From Hyalella azteca (taxonomy: Eukaryota; Arthropoda; Malacostraca; Amphipoda; Hyalellidae), in assembly GCF_000764305.2 (NCBI RefSeq), contig NW_025944533.1, positions 1-64,000 of the forward strand: a stretch of 64,000 nucleotides of DNA. Reading direction: 5' to 3'. The notes beneath the pieces were generated by a model, which was not told the origin of the DNA, did not search any database, and worked only from the letters and a program-made list of their open reading frames with translations. Shown here one piece after another: positions 10,700-25,073 of this stretch. Both the position numbers and the translations under genes were made by a program. Numbering within the stretch: position 1 is the stretch's first letter; the number at the start of each line of letters is the position of its first letter.

Positions 10700-13600
10700 C
10701 GTCTTCATATTTTAGCCCATATTTTACCGTTAACTCAAAAACGCTTCAGGATACATCATACGTTCGCTTTTTCTGTACGTTGCGTTTTGCACTATATTCC
10801 GCAAGGTACTTTCGCATCGTTGTCAATGCGATGTAAACGCTCCGTAATTCGTACGCAATATTTTTCCCGTCAGTCTGATTGCGAAAGATTCGGTTCCAAG
10901 TAGTTAAATGAAACGAACTGTTTCGTGAGTTTTATTACGTTTACGATGTATGTATGTACTGATTAAATCATATAATTAAACATAAAAACAATGATACACT
11001 TTTACACTATAAGACCATGTAGCAATCGTTGTTTAACAATCATTGGTATTTATTTCACTCAGCTGGACAATAAAATAGGCATTTTTACGCATAATGCTCT
11101 TCATGAATAAATCTCAGAGTTCGTCCTACATATATCGAATACCATTAGGAAAAACTATAATATTTGTAAAAAACGCAAAAAGCTCGGCCAGTAGACAGCA
11201 ACATAGAGGATCGAGCAGCACCCGAGCCCTGAGAAAGAAGCCAAATTTATCTCTGGATCCAAGAAAAATAGAGTATGCCGCGCCAGGCTCACATTTGTTT
11301 TGCTCCCGATCTTGATTTTCACATTGATCAGCTCACCATCGTTGATGACACTTCCATAACGTGTCTCGGAAATGAAAAGAGAACGGATGAATGAAGCGAG
11401 AGAAGATTTTAAATCGACATCATTTGTTGCGAGCGCAGGATTGACTTGATATAGACGTGTTCTAGAAGCAGCTCGAGAGAAGATATATGCAATGCAAACT
11501 CTCCAGATTCTTAACCCTGAGTAAATATTCATATATGACTTCTATATAGGGCGAGTAATGTGAGGTCTTGTGGTTGAATTTTCTTGTTGAAATTTGTGGA
11601 AAATTTTCCTGTTGATTATTTTTCTTCGAAATAAATATAAGTTTAACCTGCAATGGAGGCTAAATTCATGTAATGCATTCGATTCTTCACGTGTACTGAT
11701 CATAAAGTACAGGTGTTATGCTATGTTATAAATTTTTTAATTCCCAAAATAATGTAAATATTGTTCCTGAATAATCTTAACTGAACATTCTGGAAGATTT
11801 TTTTTTATGTCTGAGATTTGCCTTTCCTCTTGAACCTACCTTCGAACTACACAAGGATAACACTTGTTTTGATGATTTTAAATACTTTACAATATGATGC
11901 ATGTAACGCTCAAATGAATAGCTTACATTTTTCATATATAAGCATTTTTCCAGCAATTGGTATCCTTTTCATACTAATTTTATGTCATTTATTAGATTTG
12001 TATCACGATCTTAAATTTTTCTATTCATAAACGGAATTCGAATGAAAAATTCAAAACGCATAAATGTCTGTGATAAGGTGGAAATGAATGCGCTTCAATT
12101 TAGTTTTCCGTTATAAATACTCAATCGACTTACTAATTTTTGCAACTATACCATTTGAAAATTCTTGCAACTATGCTCTTTGGAAAAATTTTACTGATAT
12201 TCTGTAGTGAAAGAACAGAGAAGCAGAGAGTGTTGTTGTAGCCTCCCTCGCCTCCCACGAAGCGAGGCGGAGGGGTCCGTAGAGTAGCGTTCGCCTGGCA
12301 CAAACTAATTCTTCCTATTCCTTGCGAGGGGAAAATATTTTCGTAATTCCAGACATTTCCTTTCAATAAAAGGCCTTCTGAAAAATGAGTGTGTCGAGTC
12401 ATTTTGCTGTGCGAAAATTCTAATAAAGGTGCTGAGTCCGAGCGTATTATTCTCCAGGAATCCGGGAATTGCGAACTTGGAACATTTTTGTATAATAAAG
12501 AATGTAGAAGGCGTCACTTCAGATAGAAGAGCACTATAAAAAGCAGTACGCATGCCGATGGGTATGAATAAATGGGAAAAATACATTTTCGTCTGCTTAT
12601 TTTCGAAATATCTGTTTAGATGATGTCAAGATATAGCATTATAATAGTTTAAGTATTGTAGTCATTAAATTTTGACAATGGCAATTATTTTAATGATGGA
12701 AAATTACTGTAAGAGGTTGAAGTACGAAAATGGCAACAAATTCGATTTGTACGAACCTGAATGGAAACTGAACAAACTTGACCAGGTTAATTTGACTCAA
12801 TTTTAATCAAATAAAATGCTAAAATAAGCAAAAATTCTATGAAATAATCTTTATTAAGAGGAATACCTAAAAAGCGATTCAGGGATTATTTCTGATGAGT
12901 ATGGACCAAATATAAAACTCTATATTATTTGAATCATAAATTCTATTAAGTGATTAATTCAAAACAACCGCATAAATACATGTTAGTTGCGTTATTTATC
13001 GGAGAAAATTAGATAAGATTTTATTCAAGTTGAATAAATCTATTATGCAGGTGATAAAATTTCTTAGCATACTGCATGTTTTAAAAAAGTTCATATACTG
13101 AAGTTCTGTGTCCTTATCACATTCTGCATTTATACTTATGTGTCCGTATTTTTGCTAGATTATGGCGAAGAAATTTCAATTGTTATGCAAATCGATGCCT
13201 GTAGCAATATCATTATAAGAACAAGGTATTGTGTGACAAATTCAATAACAAGTATTTATATACGTTTGCTGGATTCCGAAAAGCCATCTTCTATTCATGA
13301 AAAATTTGTGATTTTTTAGTACCAAGCTGAAAGTTCGTTGGAATCTATTTTTTATGAAGAAAGTAAGATATTCTTTTCCTGTGAGGTATACTGTAAATTT
13401 CCTGTAATTTCGAGCGCATTATTCGTTCTGGCGGAGGAAAATTCTTTCTTCCTATTATTTGGCGACAATAATATCTTAGTAATAATTTTTTATGCATTAG
13501 AAGAGAATGCTTTAGAGTATATGGAGTGAAGAAGAACAGTTATTTACTCATACTCTAGAACAGTTATTTTACTCATCGAAAACCATGGAAATTCTGCAGG

Positions 13601-16600
13601 AGAAAGTTTATGCATCTTGCCACCAGAGGCAGCACCGGCCGTGGTCGGTTCCGCGAAAGCAAGTTTCTAACGTAACTTCAACTAAATTCAGGAATGTAAG
13701 TACGACCACGGATGCAAACCTAAGAATTTGACGATATGTTCTCCAGCACACAAGCCTAGAAAACAACCCCCTAATTACCCCCTAAATATATTTTTCGTTC
13801 CCTGAAAACCCCCGTCGTGGTCATGACAAAGGCGGAACCTGGGCCGCTGTTGGCTGATCATGCGAGGTCTCCACGAACGAACCTCCTACAACGGTTCCAT
13901 GGCAAGCCGTTACCATGACGACCGTTGCATCTCGTACTCACAATGTGGACCTATAACAAGTTTCAATATCCACAAGAAATGTAACAATAACGCTTTTGAT
14001 AGAACCTCAGGCAATATAAAATTAAATTTCATAGTATGATGTTATTAAATAACGAAATCGACGTTCCTGACATGAAATTCAACACCAAGTTTGATCCTCG
14101 AGTCGAGGAAATTAATTTCTTGATTATTTTTGGTGTCATGTGGAATTTCAGCTTCGGTTTTGCTGTCCCGCCTCTGCAGATTCTGTGGCAAGCCCTCCAT
14201 CTCCTCTGCGAATTCGCTCCCAAAACTGGCACAATAGAAGAATAAAAATACGTCAAACACCATCAAAGCCTCGTGCATCAATGAATGAACTTTTGGAAAT
14301 TCGATCCTGAAATTATGAACTAAGATCTAGCACACACATCTGACAAAAATTATGATAATAAAATATTTAGTTCAAAATTCAGGTTTTTCTTCGATCACAA
14401 GAATTCGAAATCAAATCATGAATTTTGAAAGGAGACTTCACTTACCTTCAATGCTGTTTGACGCAAGCTAATTTTTTGAAAATAACTAAACATGCTCTAA
14501 AACATCGCTACTGCTAATGAATGATGAATTAAACATCGAAAAATCGTTAAAGTTTGTATTGCGAACTTGTTCACTATTTACAGACACTGCAAAGAGAATA
14601 CAGACGAGTTGAAAGCAACTTTTTTGACATATTAACATGATTTGTATTATAAACAAATGGTCAACTAGATGTGAGAAGAAATTGGACGCAAAAGTTTCTT
14701 ATTTACGAAATTTCAAAGATGTGCCACAAATTGCATGGTACGAAGAGAAAAGTATAAAATCATCATTGTAATGAAATTTTATTGGTATTTACACGTTCTA
14801 AGCTGCCTATGCTTAATGAATGATCTAATTTTGAAATAACCTTGGATACGACTTGTGCCAATGTACATTTATCATCAATAAATCGGACAATGCCAGAATA
14901 ACGTATTTACAGTACAGGCTACAAATGGCATACGCTCATAGAATGTGAGTCAACTAAAAAACTATTTCTTTTAAATTGAACGCTATTCCTAGCTGCAGCT
15001 TTTCTAGCTCCATTTATACATTGTGATCTAGAGTAGGTACTGTTAAGCTTACACCATATCGACAGATATTATATAAAAGTTACGATACAAAAAAGTGATT
15101 TTGAAATAATCATCTGCAACTCAAACCATTGTTTCAAATTTCTTCGAGTTTTCAGAAAATTTCCAAATGAACTACAAAGAATGCAATGCACATGTACGAA
15201 TAAGAAAATATCCTCATTATAATACAGCACTATAACAAAATACTCCTATTGGCTACTCACGTACGTATATCAGTTTACTATATGACAGCGGTAATTCGGA
15301 ATGGAATAAACCCTTTGCGACTTATAAGTCGTCGAAAGTTTGTCATGGATGCCTCAATACGACTCGTTTGCTGCAAAGGGTTCATTTCTCCTTCTAATTT
15401 ATGGACATGCATACAATTTCCCCACACGGTAGCCAAAACATTTGAAAATCAAATCCTAACTAAAAATAACGGAGGTAAAGCGGCATCCTCTAAATATTTA
15501 CATTGTGAACAACATAGCACTACACGGTTACCGTTTTCTGCTTGCCGTGCCATTAGGTTCCGAAGTGAAAATATCCTAGCATGAATTTTGTGCATCAGTT
15601 TACACAGTGAATTCGAATAACCTCGTCAATTACATTAGAATTGATCTGAATTATGGGGTGACTTGAATGTTTTGATTCGGCAAAGTGCCGAACAGAATGA
15701 GGTAGCTTCAATAAGATGCAACAAACTCGAATATTATATTGAGTAATAATCGAGTTTTCTCAATCTCTTTCCATTGTTTGTTCAAATTGTGAAATTTTTT
15801 TAAAAGAGTTTGGAAAAATTTAACACAGTAATCGACATTTCTAATCGATGAGAATAATATATTTCGAGGTGAACTGAGGCTAATTTTAAACTTAATAACA
15901 AATTCATTCCCAAATTTTACGCATAAACGAACATTTTACCGAATTTTTTTGTTTTCGTTGAGTCAAGTGCCATCCGTAGAGGATCCACAAAGACAGTATA
16001 CAAGCATCGTATACAAATAACTTCCTACATCCGAACGAACGTTACTTTTGCGTGCGAAACTGTACGGAATTTTATTGCTCGGGGGACTTTATAGTTCCTT
16101 GAAAGAATACAAATTTGTCAAGTTCCTGTAATTTAGAGTAGAAATGAGTTTAACATTAAATTCATGTGCTTGAATGGAGCTTCAAAATTAGCTTGACATA
16201 ACATAATAAAAAATCTAGCCTGAATTCTATTGATGTCTTGAAACGATAAATCAAATCGTGGACGTCTGAGGAAACTCTAGATAACTTATTTAGCAAGCTT
16301 ATCGTTGATGAAGCCTAAGTCTACGGGGGTGGTCAATAAGATTTCAATTCAATTAGAACGGCTACAGGCATCGTTAGAAAATAACGTAAAATTTGAGTTT
16401 GGTATTCACTATTGCTGCGCTGCTACGAGGAATAAAATAAAGTTATCAATATTTATCAAGGTACAGACATATGAAATTAATATTGTTAAACTGTCACAAT
16501 TAAATAATTTTTTCTGACTGTAACTTATCGCAATAAAATTTAGAAGTCAATTATTTCTTCTGAATAAACTACAAAAAAGATGAGAGGATTACCTAAGGGA

Positions 16601-18520
16601 AATAAATATTCTATCAAAATAAAGGAAATTGGACTGTTTAAGATATGCTGCAACAGCTCGTATACGCTTGTATGCATTATAAATTAAGGGCTTAGGTAAA
16701 CTTATAAAAATACCTGTCAATTAAACTAATCAAGAACGAGAGCAGAAATTGAAGGTATTTGCCAAATTAACCGGCAAATACTCTAACACGATCACACAGG
16801 AATTACTTCCGTATGCCAACTGAGCGTCAAATGAATCAAAACATCTTGATCTATAACGGTAATGACGATGCAATAGTATCGATACAAAAATTGATTAAAA
16901 ATATTAGACGATTTCAAGATTGAAAAGCATTTAAAAATTATACTGTCTACGTAATTAGCACAGTTAGTGACTGAAACACGATAGAAAATGCAGTGATGAC
17001 GTTATTACGCCACTGAAAGATGTTTATTAACATTTTGTTATTTTTCTTCATATGAATTTTTGTTACGATGTATGAGGATCTACCATGATAGACACAAGAT
17101 TATTGATGCATTTAATGCAGGCATTGCAATACGATAGAATTTCACTATATAATCAAACTCAACACATTCCTACAGTTACAAAGCTTCGTATACGACCACC
17201 GGAATTAATAAAGTATTGAGCGAAATGCCCTCGGGGTACACATTATAAGTCTAAAAAACCTGGCTTAATTTACACAAGAAATTCTCATTCAAAGATGAAA
17301 AATCATTTGTGACAAAAAATAGTTTGCTGAGCTAAACAAAAACACATTCTTCCTCAACGCCACATTGTTAAATATGAAAGCGCGAGATCAATGAGAGTTA
17401 AATAATCATAACTTCACAACCGACTTATTTCCATAATGTACACGAAAGTAAAACACAGTCTCTCGAGTCCTTAGCTACACTTTCGTCCACGGACGCCGTT
17501 GCTAAGCAGAAGAAATGAAATATTATATATTGAACACCAGTAGCGAAACATTGAATGGCATGTCGTATTTTTATGGTTTTGCATGTATTGATATTTGAAA
17601 CACAGTTTATTCGAAAACGCGCAGCATTAGGCTTCTTGTAATTAAGAAAACAATTTTCAAGATGACAAGTACAAATAGAAAAGAAGACGTTCACTTCTGC
17701 CTTTCACAGAATGTAAATTTGAAACATTCAAACACAGTAATAAGTAGCTAACATCAAATAAATATCACTGGACTAATCAAATAAATATTATTGGACTGAA
17801 ATGCATGAAGATAAAACCACAGTGATTGATTTTTAAAAAAAGTAGGAACTATTTTTATTCAGTAACTATTATTATTCCCTACCGAGCACATTAAGATTCC
17901 AAATAGTTTTTGCGACTGCCAGCAATCAGGAAATTCCTTTTATTTTCGAATACAATAATTGTGAAGTGCATCATTCACAACACCATTCAAGAAGTAAGCA
18001 GTAAATAAGAATAAATAACGCATGATCAATTAAGCGGAAGCACCACCATCTTGGATTGGCTTGCGTAAGTATTTCAGTAAGCGCGATAAAATTAAATTAA
18101 AATGAGTACTAAATTTACCTAAAAACAGTATATCTTTAACCTACTCGCATACGTTGAAAGTATACTGAGGGGTTACCTACTAATGAATGGATACAAGAAA
18201 TATTCGCTAAAATATTTCTTTAAATATAAATCTATTTGGTAAATAATTAGACGTATATGGATACAGTCATTAGGTACTGGTTTAAACAGTCTATTTTACA
18301 TAATCATTTACGTATAGCATTATTTGGTTGTGGTACAAGGACCATTGGATACATTCGTCGATCACTCGCCTAAATACTTCGTAAGTTACGTATACCTCCA
18401 GTTTGGTGAAGTAATTAAAAGTATACATTAAGAATAAGATAGTATACCAAAACGTCATGTCAAAGTGAAACTTTCAGTATACATCAATTGTTTTAGTAGT
18501 ATACCAGATAGTTGCAAATG
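10700..18520. other. Long AT-rich stretch without supported genes
   Basis: Open frames here are short (60 to 125 codons), overlap on opposite strands and show no motifs. A GC-richer segment at 13600-13950 is described separately. A 12.24-12.30 kb segment has a CCTCGC...GCGAGG hairpin, GC-rich for this window. Nothing else stands out; this would be intergenic DNA downstream of Antp, where the next Hox gene in the cluster would be expected further on. Confidence 0.5.
13600..13950. other. GC-richer pocket with repeated GTGGTC/GACCAC motifs
   Basis: Within an AT-rich background, 13600-13950 contains CCGTGGTCGG (about 13638), CGACCACGG (about 13705) and GTCGTGGTCATGAC (about 13812), then AACGGTTCCATGGCAAGCCGTT with inverted AACGG/CCGTT arms. 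Short frames of about 31-33 codons exist on both strands. A regulatory element or a conserved non-coding block is possible; nothing proves it. Confidence 0.3.
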
Positions 18521-18577
18521 GACGCTCTCCTTTGGAAAGAGCGGCCATTTTTTGAGGTTGGGACTTGTCCCAAGTCC
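18521..18577. repeat. Two adjacent short hairpins
   Basis: CGCTCT (18523-18528) pairs with AGAGCG (18538-18543) across nine bases. GGACTTG (18561-18567) pairs with CAAGTCC (18571-18577) across a 3-base loop. Both sit in a locally GC-richer block, about 200 bases beyond the likely 3' end of the Antp transcript. An overlapping 85-codon plus-strand frame (18512-18769) is not supported otherwise. Confidence 0.6.
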
Positions 18578-18748
18578 ACACAGAGGAGGACTGGTATATC
18601 AATGCGTATACAAAGAGAAACGGGCAGGACTGCTGGAAGGTTCACATCCTTTCAAAATCTACGTACGTATAACTTGTTTTTCTTAGGACATCCATCATCA
18701 ATTTCATGTTTATGTTATGCAGGACGCCATAAAAAAAGATATAAATTA

Positions 18749-19550
18749 ATTTATTCATATATTATGTGAGTCACCCTTTTGATCATCAGAAACATTTTCG
18801 GCTTAAATATCTAAACACTGACCACGAATGTGCACATTTTCGAAAACACCATTGCAATAATTATGTAGCTTGGTTACACAAAATAAATAAATCCCTACCG
18901 TGTTGGATCATTATTCAAACTGTCCGCATTGCGACCATCATTCAAATTATTCCACAGGATTGCTATGTACATCATCAATAATACGTTTTCTATGAAACTG
19001 GGACAAAATCCGCAGTGTGAATTAGAGCAAATGCCTTTTCATTTCAACCTTATGAGTAAATACTTTACACACAGTGACCTGAACTGCTGAATACTTCAAC
19101 ATGAAACCATATGGTAGGAAAACATTCATTTTAGTTCATTATAGGATAAAGTTACGAGAGGTGGAGGTGAGCGAGTACAGGTAGGTGGGTTGCCCAGCTC
19201 CCATTTAGCCATTAAAATACCGACTGTTTTCACGAATAATTCAATTGATAATGTGGAAGATCGTGATGAGCCATGTGTTTAGGCTTGTTTGTATTTGATT
19301 GAGAATAAAGTCAAGATGTATGTAGCCACTTTCAATTGATCTCGAATATGTAAAACTGTATGCTGGGATATTTGCAGCAGCGAATTCATCTCAGCCTTAA
19401 TTCAATGGACTGAATAGCCATAACCTCAAATATTATATAGCAGACGTATACACAACCAGACAGAACGCTGAAAAATTAGTTTGAGAAAGCACAACCGATT
19501 TTTAGATTCATATATGAAGACTTGATTTGCAATGACCCTGAAGCCGCTTG
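18749..19550 (-). other. Antp: Probable 3' UTR of Antp
   Basis: This lies directly downstream of the Antp stop codon on the minus strand. The first clear AATAAA on that strand is at about 18749-18754 (read as TTTATT on plus), which would give an 800-base 3' UTR. The end point is inferred from that hexamer only; Antp genes often use several polyadenylation sites, so the transcript may run further left. Confidence 0.4.
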
Positions 19551-19874
<324 letters not shown>

Positions 19875-20729
19875 TCAGAAAACGTTAATTTTTTTTCCTC
19901 ATTTCGAGTGAGGAAATTAACGAGGATTGAGACCAACGCCATCTAAAACGAGAAATATCTTGACGACTCAAAACTCCACGAAGCGATCGATGTTGGACCC
20001 GAGAGACGCTTTGGCGTAGGATGAAAAAATCAAATGAAGGATCTGAAAGGATCCGTCACTTGAGCTCGTGAAAGGGGGCTTTAGAAAAGGAGAAGAGTGG
20101 AGGGGGGCTGAGGCATCCTTGCTACAGACTCCCGCACTCCTTCAAATAAATGACTCGCATTAGTTGGTGCCATACCATCCATTTTTTTCTGTCTCAGATC
20201 AGCGGGTTTAGAAGCGCGACCATTCATCATATACAGCCATGATTGGCACACCAAAGAAATACATTAAGATGCGTATACTAGTGCAAATATGCAGCTCTTT
20301 ACAAAGGATTTATTTAAAGTAAAATTTCCGAATTTTGGTTTCTGGCGTCAAAATAGTAAATAATTGGAAAAATATGCATTAGCTCTCCGACAGAACAGGC
20401 AATGAATGCTTCCAAATAACCTGGATAAGATGTCACAAATTTATCTTCCCGAATGAGTTCAGGAGTATTTTTCTTTGTTTTTCTTTCTCAACAAAAAGTT
20501 AATAAATTTGAATACAAATTACACGTTTTCTATAAAATGAAGCAAAATAAGTGTATGGACAGGCATTCACGCTTCGTCTACACCAGTTGCTCATTAACAT
20601 TATTTATGCCATGCAAAATGACATTTCATTCATTTAAAAGCCTATAGATTGATAAATTCGACATCAAAATCTGTTCAATCTAGTCTTAAATCACCCCAAG
20701 AGCTGCGAAGTTGTATTAAATAGTANTGC

Positions 20730-20850
20730 TGTGCTTAACCGCCCGGCCTCCTAGCCGATTCTGACAAGAAGCTGGCGCACAGAGCTGGGATAGAACCCGC
20801 GCCTCTCTGCTTCAATCCTGGTACTCTGAACTTCAACCACTGGTTACCCG
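20730..20850 (-). mobile_element. tRNA-derived SINE-like fragment
   Basis: On the minus strand GGTAACCAGTGG (20849-20838) resembles a pol III A box, and GGGTTCTATCCC (20798-20787) resembles a B box about 50 bases downstream, the spacing seen in tRNAs. Further on, GGCCGGGCGGTTAAGC (20748-20733) looks like a second A box of the Ser/Leu tRNA type without a B box. No complete cloverleaf could be drawn, so this is more likely a composite SINE head than a tRNA gene. The N at 20726 abuts it. Confidence 0.5.
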
Positions 20851-21029
20851 ACTTCATGTGCAACCAATACTAAATAGGTACTTGTTTTAATCACCAATTC
20901 ATTTCGGAATATGCCATTACCTAATAACTCTGCTTGCTTAAAGTTGAACGCTATTGTAAACTAAGAACGTTTTCCGACTAAGCGCCAATGCTTTGTTAAA
21001 ACAGAAGAGGCACCTGGCCGGGAGGAAGT

Positions 21030-21067
21030 CTGTCTCTTATACACATCTAGATGTGTATAAGAGACAG
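21030..21067. other. Nextera mate-pair junction adapter left in the assembly
   Basis: The Tn5 mosaic end CTGTCTCTTATACACATCT is followed at once by its exact reverse complement AGATGTGTATAAGAGACAG, making a perfect 38-base palindrome. This is the circularisation junction of Illumina Nextera mate-pair libraries, not biology. The flanks at 21029 and 21068 may come from opposite ends of one library fragment, so they need not be neighbours in the genome. It sits inside the Antp intron. Confidence 0.97.
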
Positions 21068-23120
21068 GTCTATAACTGTAAGGTATTTGTTAGGAACAGA
21101 TTTGCAAAGTCGTGATTATTTTCAACACAAGACACAATAATGGTGGCTGCACCGTTACTTTATTATCATTATTTTTTGTTAATGGCATTGCTGACATTTT
21201 ACGTCATCAATCGGTATTATATGTGTTTACTAAATGAACAAAGATTGACATCACTCCGTGAGCACTAACTGTCAACATACATGTGGGACGAAGTTGTTAA
21301 CAACAGATAACAATAACAATGTGAATAATGGGCTAATTTACTGGCATGATTTTTTACCCAAATGTGTTCAAGAAAGCCGTTGATAGCGTAAAAGCAAACC
21401 ATTTGAAAACACGCGTCAAGAATAATAGTTTCGCTTCGGTGGGTCGCAGGCCTTGAGATTGATTCGAAATTTCACGAGTAAATACTGACGCTGAAGCCTC
21501 ATGCCGCCTGAGCAGTAGAATTTTTTGTGATAAATTCAACCATGAGAAACAGGTAAATTGAATTTTGTACACTGTATCGTACACTAAATAAATGACCGTT
21601 AAGAAAGAATAGTGTAATAAATGAGTATCTCAAAATGTAACGAAGAAAACGTAATATTTTAGTTCATTTTTAACAATAATAACTTCAAAGTATTTTGTTC
21701 ATTGGCATAAATTAGACAGAGTAAAAAAAATATTGCCCTAGTCTAAGGTCAATCTTGTGAGAATCTGTTGAGATAAGTCAATATTTCCATTTGAACTGCG
21801 TCAATAAGAATTACCATTAGCTTATAAAGCTTTAGTTTGATTGAGTGGTTTAAGAATTCATTTAATTTTGAAATTCTTAATTTTCAAACGATTAGTGTAA
21901 AAAATCGAATTCAAAGAAAATAATTGTATAAATAGTCGTATTTATTAATGAACCTTGGCGGCTCAACTCCGTAGACTATTTTCCAAATATATATAAACTC
22001 GAATTAAAATAAACTCGACTTAATGGAAATAACGTTACAAAGTCAAGCCAACAAATGAGCAAAGAAAACCCGACATATTGCGAGGGTCTGAGAATGAAGA
22101 GAACAGCCATGCACGCGATCGATCTGTTGACCCATTTCACCACGACGAGTCGAGGCTCGGGTCATTCTTATTCCAACAACTCGTCCGATTTTTGGCGGGA
22201 AGCATGTGGCTTCGGCTTGAGCAAATGCATTTCATATACGGTCAGAATTTAAACATAATAAGAATCTATATATAATTTAATACGTGTTAAACAAATAGTG
22301 AATAAGCAATTAAGCAATACATAAATGGATAACAAGTAGAACAAAATATACGAATTAAAATATTATTTTTAGAAGCAATGCGTTACGTATAAATAAAGTG
22401 ATTTAATAATGAGGTTGAAAAATTAATTAGACTGGCCATTATTTTCCGATTGTGTTAACCCATATATTTGCAAGAAATATTTATTGTAAGTAAATGTGGT
22501 AATTATGCAGAGTTACTAAAGTTATTCAACCGCAATATTTCTTACTATACAAAATATTTGATAATCAATTTTATACTGAAATATATCAAAATCATGGGGT
22601 GCAAAGGAACATAATTCAGTGAATACTGCTTGAAAGGTTTGGGCTATGTCAGGAAATTCAATATCAGAAAATATGAAATTCAAGGCCAAAAATATCAATA
22701 CTTTCGTGATATTGAAGCGTGTATTTTACCGTACACACACCGGCGTCGAAAATAACACATACACAGCGCTGCAAACCCAAAGGCAGAAAAGCCTTAGGCC
22801 GCTCATGAATAGTTAAAAGAACAATATGGCTTCTATTTGATGTGCACCAGATACCGAGAAAAATAGCATGCCTTCTCCTAGCCGCGATAAATCATACGAG
22901 GAACAAAAAGCAGAGAAAGAAAGTAATTTATCAAAGGGAGCATAAAGACGCCTTTGTCTCGAGTTCCCCCCTCTCTGCCTCCCACCTCAGGAGGGGGGGC
23001 AGCCCTAAAGACTGTCGTGACTATCAGACAACGTCGGCCATATCGAAATGTCTTTATTAGGCGCTGCACACGCGGATTAGGCGCGAGATTAACACTTATT
23101 TGGCACTAAATATTTTCTAT

Positions 23121-23410
23121 AAAAACGGCTCGGTGTCTAGCTCCATTTCAGTAAGAAAATATAATTATAAAATGTTTCGGTTCCCAGCTCCATTTCAGTA
23201 AGAAAATATAATTGTAAAAATGTTTCGGTTCCCAGCTCCATTTCAGTAAGAAAATATAATTATAAAAATGTTTCCGTGCCCAGGTCCATTTAAGTAAGAA
23301 ATTTTATTTATGAAATACTGTACGTTCCGGTGTCCAGGTGAATTTTAGTAAGAAAATATCTTTATAAAGAAATTTTTGATGTCCAGCTCCATTTCAGTAC
23401 GAAACTATAC
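23121..23410. repeat. ~48-bp minisatellite, six copies
   Basis: Copies carry CCCAGCTCCATTTCAGTAAG followed by AAAATATAATTATAAAAATG. CTCCATTTCA-type anchors lie near 23141, 23188, 23236, 23284, 23338 and 23387. Copies two and three are nearly identical; the outer ones are diverged. Each copy holds CATTTCAG|TAAG, which resembles a splice acceptor, but no exon follows. Confidence 0.9.
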
Positions 23411-24969
23411 TATTAGTCTTTAAATTTCTGGTTGCCCCCACGACTGAAGCAATCGAGTGACATTACTATTCCTGTAACATTTTCTGGAAGCTTTTAAAAA
23501 AATAAGATGGATAACAGAGAGAATGAATATGACAGATAAAGTTGAAATTCAAGATCGAGAACATGGTACAATTAATTCAAGATCACGACCATGTGTACAT
23601 ATCACATACATATTCGTACATTGAACATCAGTAAAACTGTAATGAAAAAATAGCTTCAACAAGCAATCAGCATGGGAGCCGGATGGTCAAAATGTTTTAT
23701 TTATTTAAAATGTATATCGAGCTAGAAAAATGAAGGGAAAATGAATAAAACTCGTTATTATTTTAAAAGACTGTAACAACATAATCAAGAGGCGCGCTAG
23801 ATGGAGACGGAACTAAAATTTCATGGTCTGTAAACTAAAAAATATATTATAAATAAATGAATAATAAATTTGCGCAATAGCTGATGAAAACAACCAGACT
23901 CGCGAATAAAAAAAGTATTTACAGGGTTCCGAGCATCATTATTTCCTAAGCTCGTATTAACTGTTATTGAGAAAAATTATTTAGCATACGAATATTTGTG
24001 GCAATGTTTAAAAAATTTCTCGCTGATTTGAAAATTAAAAATTTGATAGTCTAATGATTTTGTTAGTTATTATTATTTAAAAATAGGGTTTGACGTGAGC
24101 CCTTGTTTTGAAGCACGGAAATTGATTATTAATAATAATTTTATAGCTGAATCAAATTATGGAGCTGAAGAAGGCCTAACCAAGATTACCACGCCTAACC
24201 AAGATTATCAGTATGTATATTATTTTACAATTTAAATAGATTTTAAATAGAAACATAATCACCATGAGGCACAACCACAATATTTTCTGAAAATTTATGT
24301 TCATAAACGAAAGTGAACCAAAGAAAAAAATTACTGAAAAATGTTAATTTTGAAGTAGTGAGAATAGGTACTATATAAAAAATTAATAGCTTTATTCATT
24401 TGACAACGAAAGCAATTTAATTATTTTGTGCTACACTGCAGCGCCCAGTAATTATAAGGTCAAGGTAGCCGAAGCTGATTGTAATCGATAAATAATCTCA
24501 AATCTGCCTCACAATTTGTTCAAATCATGCTGCAAAGATGAGTAAAGGAAAAGCAGGAAAAAAGTCACTCGGCATGAAATTTAACATGTAAAAAAATATT
24601 TGTCAGACAAGGAATTCATGAGGCGCATTGCATGAAAAATATTGCAGTAATATCTAACTGGTTATTTGCAGAAATATTCTACAAATTTTAAAATTTTCCT
24701 TCTACCTTTCGATTTGGGACCGTTTTCGTTGAAAAAGAGGCCACTATCTCGAAGATTAACAGCGTTACCATATTTTGGGTCAAAGCCAGGGTAATTTTGT
24801 CATTTTTGTGCAGTGCAGATGTAAACAACTGCTCGAATGCGCCTGCGCAACGTAATCAAGCTTCATGGATCGATAAGAAGAAGCGTTAATGAACACTAAC
24901 CTCCAGATCAGAGACGTAGAGTTTTATCGAGTGACTACGATAATTTAATTTTAGCGAGCAAGTTTACTT

Positions 24970-25073
24970 CACCCGAATCAAGGAATGAAATGAAATGCAT
25001 GGATGACCTTTCTCAAGTAANCACCCGAATCAAGGAATGAAATAAAAATGCAAGGATAACCTTCCTCAAGTAA
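24970..25073. repeat. ~51-bp tandem duplication with an N at the join
   Basis: CACCCGAATCAAGGAATGAA begins at 24970 and again at 25022. Both copies end CTCAAGTAA and differ by a few substitutions and a small length change. The ambiguous base at 25021 falls exactly between the copies, as expected where an assembler or gap-closing step met a repeat. Confidence 0.9.

Noticed and set aside
12240..12300. GC-rich hairpin resembling 22960-23000 (CCTCCCAC...GGAGG)
   Set aside because: Similarity is limited to short G/C runs and does not extend, so a shared repeat is not supported.
20730..20850. A functional tRNA gene
   Set aside because: Boxes are present but no seven-base acceptor stem or consistent anticodon arm can be drawn, and a second A box follows.
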